A stretch of DNA of 54,399 nucleotides, taken from assembly GCF_900188165.1 (NCBI RefSeq), contig NZ_FZOS01000026.1, forward strand, positions 1 through 54,399, given 5' to 3'. Positions 48,213 to 54,399 of the stretch are shown in pieces. A model generated the notes under the pieces. That model was not told where the DNA came from. It saw nothing but the letters and a program-made list of their open reading frames with translations, and ran no database searches. Within the stretch, counting starts at the first letter, position 1, and every line of letters begins with the position of its first letter. A program made the position numbers and the translations under genes. This DNA is from Edaphosphingomonas laterariae. Lineage in GTDB: Bacteria; Pseudomonadota; Alphaproteobacteria; Sphingomonadales; Sphingomonadaceae.

Positions 48213-48974
48213 TCAGAGAAGCGCTTCCATGTTGAGATGACCATCGCGAACCGCGCGCAGCACCAGCTGCGTGCGTCGTCGCACGCCATAGCGCCTGCGG
48301 GCCGATTCAACATATTCGTGCACGGTGTCGCGGCTCAGACCGAGGATCTGGCCGATCTCCCAGTCGCTTTTGCCTTGCGCGACGAGTGCGATGCATTCGA
48401 CCTGTCGTGGGCTGAGCGGCACGCAGGTCAATGTCTTCGCTGCCTCGCCCAGCAGCTCGCGGGCACGATCATAAGCGACCGAGCCGAGCAGACGGGCCGT
48501 CAGTATCTCCTCCGCGCTGAGCGGCTCGTCGCGTGATCGGGCGGCGGTAAAGATCGCCTCGGGCTCGCCCGGAGTCCGGATCGGCAAACTGTAACCAGAT
48601 GCAAGGTCATGATCTCGGGCGCGGTCGAGGATGCTTCGCTGGCGCGGCGTAAGCTCCAGCACATCGCCGATCCGGTCCCAGGCGAGCCCCGACGGGGTAC
48701 GGGCGCAAGCCGCATGGATGGGATCTTCCAGATAATGGCGCTCTTCGAGCACTTCTTCGAGCCAGGGCGAGGGATAGGTCGTGAGAAACAATGTTTCCTC
48801 GCCTCCTCGCCTAAGGTCGACGTTATGAAGCAGCGTGAACCAGCGGAAGCCGAATTCGCGCGCAGCCGCATCGATCGTGCCATGCAATTCGCCGAGGTTT
48901 CCAGCGCGCCCACATTCTGTTGCAAAGCGCGTAAGATCATCAAGGCGGCCGCAGTCTTTAATACTTTTCGCCAT
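48213..48974 (-). CDS. luxR: LuxR-family regulator (first)
   Basis: 253 residues. The signal-binding domain contains YPSPWLEEVLEERHYLEDPIHAACA and LAWDRI; the DNA-binding domain reads LSPRQVECIALVAQGKSDWEIGQILGLSRDTVHEYVESARRRYGV. It is clearly paralogous to the second luxR, so this is an R-R-I order. Having two regulators allows one to act as an antagonist, as TraR-like/TrlR pairs do in rhizobia, but which one does what is unknown. The start is weakly preceded by a ribosome site. Confidence 0.92.
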   Translation of the reverse strand: MAKSIKDCGRLDDLTRFATECGRAGNLGELHGTIDAAAREFGFRWFTLLHNVDLRRGGEETLFLTTYPSPWLEEVLEERHYLEDPIHAACARTPSGLAWDRIGDVLELTPRQRSILDRARDHDLASGYSLPIRTPGEPEAIFTAARSRDEPLSAEEILTARLLGSVAYDRARELLGEAAKTLTCVPLSPRQVECIALVAQGKSDWEIGQILGLSRDTVHEYVESARRRYGVRRRTQLVLRAVRDGHLNMEALL

Positions 48975-49094
48975 AGAGGGTGATAGGTCGTCTGCGAGAG
49001 GTCTCCCCGTCGAGGCCTAAGCGGCGAGCGCCGTGATTATCAAGACGAATTGAGAACGATTCGCAACAATTTGTGCTCAGAATGGATCGCCTGC

Positions 49095-49120
49095 GACACT
49101 TTACCGGTGGGCAAAGTGTC
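49095..49120. promoter_or_regulatory. Inverted repeat GACACTTT-N10-AAAGTGTC in the divergent region
   Basis: 8-bp arms (49095-49102 and 49113-49120), with two further C-G pairs inside. It lies between the first luxR (minus) and the wHTH gene (plus) and may be an operator for either. Confidence 0.5.
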
Positions 49121-49195
49121 ATGACCGACAATCCGGCAGCGATCGCCGATTTGGGATTCACATTGATCCTGCTTTGTGCTTGATTCCACCATGTT

Positions 49196-49765
49196 ATGTT
49201 TCAAACAGCCAAGCCTCTTGAACCTTCTAGTGGCTGTGATGTCGCGGTCGTGCTCGAGAGGTTGGCAAGCGCATCGAGCCGGCCCCGTTATGCGTTCATG
49301 GTCCTCAACCTGATCGCACAGGTCGCGAGGCCAGACGGAAGGGCCGGCCCCTGGATCAAGCGCGGGACGGAGCTTATCTCCTTGCGCGACTGGCTGTGTG
49401 ACGCCCTTAGGCCCATGGCCCAACGTGGTCCGCGCGCCGCAGCGCTCTTTGAGCGGGTTCGGATCGACCTCGACGAGCGCGGCCTCCTACCGGATGGCGA
49501 TGCGGCAAGGCGGCAAGCAATCGAGGCGGAGGCGCGCGCTCGGGTGCGAACGGCGGGAAAGAGCAACCTCAGCCGCGCGGTATCGGAATTGGTGAGTGCG
49601 GGCCTCTTGGACCGGCATTACCAGGGTTACCGGATTGATCACCACAACCGCGGCGGCCAGCGTCACGCGGTCTATACGTTGATTGGCGATGCTCTGCGCC
49701 TGCTGTCAGCGATCCAGCCAAAGCCGCTTCCGTCCGCACAAGGTGAGCTTGTGTTGGTGGAATGA
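49196..49765 (+). CDS. Uncharacterised winged-helix-like protein
   Basis: 189 residues. The C-terminal half looks like a winged helix (GKSNLSRAVSELVSAGLLDRHYQGYRIDHHNRGGQRHAVYTLIG), with a helical N-terminal half. I do not recognise a family; a regulatory role is inferred from the fold and the divergent position relative to the quorum-sensing genes. There is no clear ribosome site (ATTCCACCATGTTATG), so the start is uncertain. Confidence 0.6.
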   Translation: MFQTAKPLEPSSGCDVAVVLERLASASSRPRYAFMVLNLIAQVARPDGRAGPWIKRGTELISLRDWLCDALRPMAQRGPRAAALFERVRIDLDERGLLPDGDAARRQAIEAEARARVRTAGKSNLSRAVSELVSAGLLDRHYQGYRIDHHNRGGQRHAVYTLIGDALRLLSAIQPKPLPSAQGELVLVE

Positions 49766-49869
49766 GTGGGATGGAGCTATGGCCACGACCCCGTGCAGCA
49801 GAAGCAGCCCTTCATTGGTCGAGATCCGCTTACTCCGAGTTTTGCGAGCTAGAAAATGGCTTGTCTTTG

Positions 49870-50952
49870 TCAGCAGAACGCAGCGCGGATGCCAAGCGTC
49901 TCATTCGTTTGCGCTATCGAGTCTTCGGCAGTCCTCGCTAGGCCCGTCAGTGCTCTGATGGCATCGATCGTGTCGGGAATGACGATGGCCTGGTTGTCGA
50001 CCATATAGGCATAGAACAGCTCGTCGCCCTCTACCTTGAGCATGTCCTCCCACAACGCGACCTCATAAAGATTGTCGTGTGGTCGGCCGAGGTCGGCCAT
50101 CAGTTCCTTGACCGTATTGATCGCGGCGAGGCCATCGCCGGCTCGGATCAGGGCAATGCGGGACGAAGCCCGAAACGCGTCGAGCACCTCTTCCTTGCTC
50201 GCGTTCCGGGTCAACAGTACCGACCAATAGTGAAGATGCGCCAACGTTTGGGGAACTTTGACCGCCATCGTCACGACATCGAGCTGGGGATCCACGCTTT
50301 GAGCATCCGGCCCCTGGTGACTGGGGATGTCAGGTTCGGGGACGAGAGTGTTCATGATGCCGCCCAAGTGACTTTCCCACGGGTCGGTGGCCCGTCGTAG
50401 GAGAGTGCCGCGAGCACGCTTCAGGAGCCCTGCCCGTTTGAGCGCTGTCAGAGTGCGCACGATCGAGGTCGTGTTGCAGGATACCACCCGCGTCGCCGCT
50501 CGTCCTGCCGCGCTGTCGAACGAAACCTCAGCGACGAAGGAGTGTCCCGTGACATCGTGCTTCTCACCACCATGAACGATAAACTTGCGGCCGTTTGCCC
50601 GATAGATCTCTGCATTCTGCGCGGCGATGCGTTTGGGCGTACAGTCCACCACCACATCGACCTGTCCGAGGAGCGCGTCGAGCGTACCGGCGATGGTGAA
50701 GCCAGCGCCCCGCATCGTCTGGGCATGTTCGGACGAGGCTGCGTAAAGATCGATTCCCTGCTCTTCAAGCGGGCGCAGCCGCCAGTCCGTGGCAATGTCC
50801 ACCACTCCGGCAAGCCGCATGTCCTTCTGCGCCAAAACGGCGGTTGCCACCCGCTTGCCGATAACACCGTAGCCGTTGATCGCGACACGAACTGGATCGT
50901 GCTGGGTCATCTTTGTCATGCTCCCACTATAGGTTCGGGTCGTCTCTCTCAT
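49870..50952 (-). CDS. Archaeal-type (type II) glyceraldehyde-3-phosphate dehydrogenase homologue
   Basis: 360 residues from the ATG at 50952, which overlaps the upstream stop by ATGA; in-frame ATGs at 50919 and 50910 are alternatives, and the latter has GGGAG 10 bases upstream. The Rossmann motif is NGYGVIGKRVATAV and the catalytic Cys159 lies in VVSCNTTSIVRTL, as in archaeal GAPDH, not in the bacterial SCTTNC form. The order phosphorylase-GAPDH suggests handling of a sugar phosphate in nucleotide catabolism. It is the last gene of the cluster. Confidence 0.88.
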   Translation of the reverse strand: MRETTRTYSGSMTKMTQHDPVRVAINGYGVIGKRVATAVLAQKDMRLAGVVDIATDWRLRPLEEQGIDLYAASSEHAQTMRGAGFTIAGTLDALLGQVDVVVDCTPKRIAAQNAEIYRANGRKFIVHGGEKHDVTGHSFVAEVSFDSAAGRAATRVVSCNTTSIVRTLTALKRAGLLKRARGTLLRRATDPWESHLGGIMNTLVPEPDIPSHQGPDAQSVDPQLDVVTMAVKVPQTLAHLHYWSVLLTRNASKEEVLDAFRASSRIALIRAGDGLAAINTVKELMADLGRPHDNLYEVALWEDMLKVEGDELFYAYMVDNQAIVIPDTIDAIRALTGLARTAEDSIAQTNETLGIRAAFC

Positions 50953-52475
50953 GTTTCTACCCGAATGATGTCACCCGCAGCTACGGCATAATCGAGCGCG
51001 TAAGCGAGCTCTCCGGCGGTCTCGGCATGGACGTGCAGCAGCGGTTGGCCCCGCTCCACATCCTGACCGAGACGAGCCTCCATGAAGATGCCCGCGGCCT
51101 TGACGTCCGGAGCCCCGGCCAGCTTGGCAAGGCGCGCCAGCTTGCGATTGTCGATATGGACGACGCGCCCCGCGCGGTCGGCGACGATGGGGTGGGTCTG
51201 CGCGGCCAGCGGAGGCGCGCGCATGCCGCCCTGAGCCTCGCAGATCGCCTGGAACTTGGTCCAGGCGCGTCCATCCGCCAATGTCTTGAGCGCGAGAGCC
51301 GCGCCCTTGCCCGGTTCAGACTTGCCACCAATCTCAAGCGCCACGCCGGCAAGCGATGCGGCGCGGCGGCGCAGATCGTCCGGCGCCCCGGGCGCATTGC
51401 GCAGCACCGCAAGCAGGTCGCGTGCTTCCAGTGCGGGTCCGATGCCGCGCCCGACGGGCTGGGTGCCATCGGTGAGCAGGCAGCGCGCCTCCAAGCCTGA
51501 GCGCTCGGCCACCATGCGCATGCGCTCGGCAAGGTGCCGTGCATTCTCTTCGCTACGCACCTTGGCGGTCGGCCCCACCGGAATGTCGATGACCACATGG
51601 GTCGAGCCTGCAGCGATCTTCTTCGACAGGACCGAGGCGATGAGCTGGCCCTCGGTGTCGATGTCGAGCTCGCGCTCGATCCGCACGAACTTGTCGTCGG
51701 CCGGGCTGAGGTGGATCGCGCCACCCCAGACGATGCAGCCGCCTTCCTGCTCGACGACGCGCTTCAGCGCGGCAATATCAAGATCGACCGGCGCGAGCGT
51801 CTCCATCGTGTCGGCGGTCCCGGCAGGCGATGTAATCGCGCGCGATGAGGTTTTCGGCATGATGAGGCCGTTCGCAGCAACAATGGCCACGACGAGCGGT
51901 GTGGTGCGATTGCCCGGCAGGCCGCCGACACAATGCTTGTCGACCACGACCGGGGCATCCCATGACAGGCGGTCGCCGACCCCGATCATCGCTGCGGTGA
52001 GGTCGATTGTTTCCTCCTCGTCGAGCGGCAGCACTGCGCTCGCGGTCAGGAAGGCGGCGAGGTGCACGTCGGTGTAGCGCGCGGTTGCGACATCGCCGAC
52101 GATGGAGGCGAATGCAGCTGCATTGAGGCGATGCCCGTAGATGCGGCTGCGCACACTGGCGAGCGACTCGAGCGCCGGCGCATGCGTGACTGCTATCGGA
52201 GCGCCTTCGGTGACACCGAGCATTTCCCAGGCGGTTTCCGAAAGGGCGGCCTCATCCGGCCCGAGCAAGCTGTTCCCTTCGACCTGAAAGAGCGCAGCCC
52301 GCACCTCCCGGCCCGCGGCCGAAAGCAACACCTGGGGCCGCCCGGCCAGTCCCTCGGCGAGACAGACGTGGCAGTCCGTGCGCATGAGGACGACCGGCTG
52401 GTGCTGCGTGTGGAGACCGAGGCGCCGTGCACGCAACGTCGGCTGGACAATAGCGCCGGGATCGGGCCTCGTCAT
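50949..52475 (-). CDS. AMP phosphorylase/thymidine phosphorylase family (archaeal type)
   Basis: 508 residues from the ATG at 52475 (ATGA overlap with the MBL gene). The signature DKHCVGGLPGNRTTPLVVAIVAANGLIMPKTSSRAITSPAGTADTME is the archaeal AMP phosphorylase form of the pyrimidine phosphorylase active site (GGLPGNRTT), distinct from the bacterial KHSTGGVGDK. Enzymes of this form phosphorylate the N-glycosidic bond of nucleoside monophosphates or thymidine. The N-terminal ~90-residue extension is also typical of the archaeal type. It feeds sugar phosphate to carbon metabolism. Confidence 0.9.
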   Translation of the reverse strand: MTRPDPGAIVQPTLRARRLGLHTQHQPVVLMRTDCHVCLAEGLAGRPQVLLSAAGREVRAALFQVEGNSLLGPDEAALSETAWEMLGVTEGAPIAVTHAPALESLASVRSRIYGHRLNAAAFASIVGDVATARYTDVHLAAFLTASAVLPLDEEETIDLTAAMIGVGDRLSWDAPVVVDKHCVGGLPGNRTTPLVVAIVAANGLIMPKTSSRAITSPAGTADTMETLAPVDLDIAALKRVVEQEGGCIVWGGAIHLSPADDKFVRIERELDIDTEGQLIASVLSKKIAAGSTHVVIDIPVGPTAKVRSEENARHLAERMRMVAERSGLEARCLLTDGTQPVGRGIGPALEARDLLAVLRNAPGAPDDLRRRAASLAGVALEIGGKSEPGKGAALALKTLADGRAWTKFQAICEAQGGMRAPPLAAQTHPIVADRAGRVVHIDNRKLARLAKLAGAPDVKAAGIFMEARLGQDVERGQPLLHVHAETAGELAYALDYAVAAGDIIRVET

Positions 52476-53830
52476 AGTTCGAACATCTGCGCCTGGCGCG
52501 GAACGACGGCATCCCATCCAAGCTCCTGGTCGATGCGTGAGCGCAGCGCCTCCGAGGCCTGCGCCTCGCCGTGCACGATGAAGACGCGCTTCGGCGGACG
52601 CTGAAATCCCGAAAGCCAGCGCATCAGCTCATTGGCATCCGCATGAGCCGAAAGCATTGGCAGATCAGCGACTTCCGCCTCGATCGGAACCCACTGGCCA
52701 TGGATTTTTATCTCGCGCGCACCTTCGAGCATCGCGCGACCGCGCGTTCCCGCAGCCTGAAAGCCGGAGAAAAGGATAGTGTTCTTTTGATCGGGCGCGG
52801 ACGCTTTGAGGTGATGAAGCACGCGGCCGCCGGTCGCCATGCCGCTCGCAGAAATGACGATCTTGGGATAGGGGCTGGCGGTGATTGCCTTCGATTGCTC
52901 GACCTCGCGCGTATAGGTCGCGATATCGCAGGCGTCGCGGCAAACCTGTGGCGTCAGTCGATGATCGCCGAGATGTTCGCATAGCAAGTCGGACGCACTG
53001 ATGGCCATCGGGCTGTCCAGATAGATCGGCACGTTCTTCAGTCGGCCCGCTTCCCGCAACTTCCAGAGATAGTAGAGAAGTGCCTGCGCACGTCCGACAG
53101 CGAAGGCCGGGATGATGACCGTCCCGCCGCGGCGGACGGTGCGTTCGACGACTGCGCCCAGCGCTTCGGCGGCGTCGGTCGGGTCATGAATGCGGTTGCC
53201 ATAGGTCGACTCGATCACGACGTAGTCGGCTTGGGCGACCGCCTCCGGGTCCAGCATGAAGGGATCGGAATAGCGACCGAGATCGCCGGAGAAGACGATA
53301 CGCTGGCCGCCCCATTCGATATCGGCTGTCGCGGCGCCGAGGATGTGCCCGGCATGGCGAAAGGTGACCCTCGCGCCGCCCGGAAGTTCGGTGGATTTGG
53401 AGAACTGAACCGGCGTAAAGGACTCGATCGCACGCTCGGCATCGCGCACGCCATAGAGCGGCAACGCCGGCTTGTGCCGCGTGGCCCCGATGCGGTTGAG
53501 GAAATCGGCGTCCTTTTCGTTGAGATAGCCGCTGTCCTTGAGAATGAGCGCGGCCACGTCGCGCGTTGCCGCGGTCGCATAAATGCGACCGCGAAAGCCG
53601 TCGCGCACGAGGCGCGGCAGATAGCCGGAATGGTCGAGATGGGCATGGGTGAGAATGACTGCATTGATGCTGGCGGGCGGGACCGGTAGCGGCTCCCAAT
53701 TGAGTTCGCGCAGATTTTTCATGCCCTGAAACAGGCCGCAGTCGATCAGGATGCGCTTGCCGTCGTGCTCCAGCAGATGCTTCGAACCGGTGACGGTTCC
53801 GGCGGCGCCAAGCGAGGTCATGGTGAGCAT
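52472..53830 (-). CDS. MBL-fold/beta-CASP RNase-like protein
   Basis: 452 residues from the ATG at 53830. The metallo-beta-lactamase motif is THAHLDHSGYLPRL (H62-A-H64-L-D66-H67), then AGHILGAA, FSGDLGRYSDP, the beta-CASP region (YGNRIHDP..., IIPAFAVGRAQ, YLDSPMAI), and the RMMBL end SAHADANELMRWL and VHGEAQAS. This is the archaeal CPSF/RNase J-like family found in many bacteria next to nucleotide-salvage genes. The open frame goes to 53905, but the ATG at 53830 starts at the fold. It overlaps the downstream phosphorylase. Confidence 0.93.
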   Translation of the reverse strand: MLTMTSLGAAGTVTGSKHLLEHDGKRILIDCGLFQGMKNLRELNWEPLPVPPASINAVILTHAHLDHSGYLPRLVRDGFRGRIYATAATRDVAALILKDSGYLNEKDADFLNRIGATRHKPALPLYGVRDAERAIESFTPVQFSKSTELPGGARVTFRHAGHILGAATADIEWGGQRIVFSGDLGRYSDPFMLDPEAVAQADYVVIESTYGNRIHDPTDAAEALGAVVERTVRRGGTVIIPAFAVGRAQALLYYLWKLREAGRLKNVPIYLDSPMAISASDLLCEHLGDHRLTPQVCRDACDIATYTREVEQSKAITASPYPKIVISASGMATGGRVLHHLKASAPDQKNTILFSGFQAAGTRGRAMLEGAREIKIHGQWVPIEAEVADLPMLSAHADANELMRWLSGFQRPPKRVFIVHGEAQASEALRSRIDQELGWDAVVPRQAQMFEL

Positions 53831-54048
53831 AATGCAGCCTTTGAGTTCGCCGGCGGGGGCGTGATGAGGTCGTAGGAATCGCCGCGACCATTGATGGCAG
53901 CGCATTCGGCGGGAGAGAGAAACTCATTGCGGGACCGACCGAGCAGCCGCGCGGCGCTTTCGGCGAGAGGCGGCCAGGTTGAGCAAATGGCGGACAGCAT
54001 GGTGCGGAAACCCTTGCGCCACGTTTCAAAGGTATCTGATTGGGTCAT
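53818..54048 (-). CDS. Small uncharacterised protein upstream of the MBL gene
   Basis: 76 residues: FETWRKGFRTMLSAICSTWPPLAESAARLLGRSRNEFLSPAECAAINGRGDSYDL, then a short Pro/Ala tail. It is helical and not recognised. It overlaps the MBL start by 13 bases and has AGG before its ATG, which supports it being the first gene of the operon. The tail may be shorter than read if the real end is different. Confidence 0.5.
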   Translation of the reverse strand: MTQSDTFETWRKGFRTMLSAICSTWPPLAESAARLLGRSRNEFLSPAECAAINGRGDSYDLITPPPANSKAALCSP

Positions 54049-54088
54049 CGTCGCCTGTTCTTGTCATTGTCAGGATGAGCGTGACGGA

Positions 54089-54271
54089 TCAGCCTGCCGT
54101 CCAGGGCGGCGGGTCGCTGGCGGGGAAGGAGTCGAAACCCGCGCGGTCGACCTTGTCGAGGGGCTCGGGCGGTCGACGATGGCGAATGAGGTTTGCTGTG
54201 CCCACATGGGCTTGCGCGAGCGCGCGGGCGACAAGCGGCGCGAGGCCGATCGCGTTCGTCGGATGTGGCAC
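54089..54271 (-). CDS. Small protein with FPASDPP tail
   Basis: 60 residues from a GTG at 54271: PHPTNAIGLAPLVARALAQAHVG, then a middle, then the end GFDSFPASDPPPWTAG. The FPASDPPxW ending is common in small alphaproteobacterial proteins of unknown role, which is why I accept this frame over the others here. It could extend upstream past the window, because the frame stays open to the edge. Confidence 0.4.
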   Translation of the reverse strand: MPHPTNAIGLAPLVARALAQAHVGTANLIRHRRPPEPLDKVDRAGFDSFPASDPPPWTAG

Positions 54272-54399
54272 CGCATCGGACGAGACGATGCGGCTCGAAA
54301 GAGTTGACCGGCCCCCGCCGAGTGGCCCGCTGGGATTGTTAGTGCATTGAAGCCTCCATCGCCAGTGTCGGCCGTAGGTGGAGCGAAGCGGAACCGGAG

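Noticed and set aside
1-54399. CRISPR array or tRNA genes
   Set aside because: No regularly spaced repeat series or tRNA cloverleaf was seen on either strand.

Overview
The window is GC-rich (about 60-65% by eye) accessory DNA of an alphaproteobacterium. Protein families such as DUF6961, DUF3768, the luxR-luxR-luxI-phyH arrangement and an FPASDPP tail point to a sphingomonad (Sphingobium, Novosphingobium, Sphingomonas, Sphingopyxis). It carries a complete conjugation apparatus, so I read it as part of a conjugative plasmid or an integrated conjugative element. No replication initiator, integrase or att site could be identified.

Layout. (1) 1-3.7 kb: plasmid backbone, with the end of a strawberry-notch-like helicase, a large ParB-like protein and an ArdC antirestriction protein. 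(2) 3.74-7.3 kb: a tightly coupled arsenic operon arsR-arsC(LMWP type)-arsC(Grx type)-acr3-arsN2-arsH, with a palindromic operator over the arsR start codon. (3) 7.6-13.3 kb: leading-region-type genes (DUF2493/SLOG, ssb, DUF3768, HEPN-like and small membrane proteins) plus two minus-strand genes (SNase-like, Cys/His protein). (4) 13.3-16.9 kb: parA-parB, then mobC and a MOBP-type relaxase; identical 7-bp inverted repeats lie on each side of parAB. (5) 17.0-32.5 kb: a defence hot spot placed between the mobilisation and transfer modules. It holds an AbiE-type toxin-antitoxin pair, a DUF6961/methyltransferase-HNH/AlbA_2 operon, a MerR-like/XRE divergent regulatory pair with two small uncharacterised proteins, and a four-gene operon EVE-HNH / HamA-like nuclease / HamB-like helicase / DUF2726, which resembles an expanded Hachiman (AbpAB) system.

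(6) 32.8-45.8 kb: a full VirB/VirD4 type IV secretion operon on the minus strand (TrbM-like, virB1-virB11, eexN, virD4, then a stand-alone LPD7 protein). (7) 45.8-49.8 kb: two luxR-type regulators, luxI and a phytanoyl-dioxygenase gene, all in the same direction as and directly upstream of the virB operon, suggesting quorum-controlled transfer; a lux-box-like palindrome sits before luxI. (8) 49.9-54.3 kb: a minus-strand metabolic cluster of archaeal-type enzymes (MBL/beta-CASP RNase-like protein, AMP/thymidine phosphorylase family, type II GAPDH) joined by 4-base overlaps.

The parts most worth attention are the defence hot spot, a conserved structured leader shared by the DUF2493 and ssb genes, the inverted repeats around parAB, the quorum-sensing/T4SS junction, and the composition break over virB6-eexN. 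All calls are made by reading the sequence; no database search was run.
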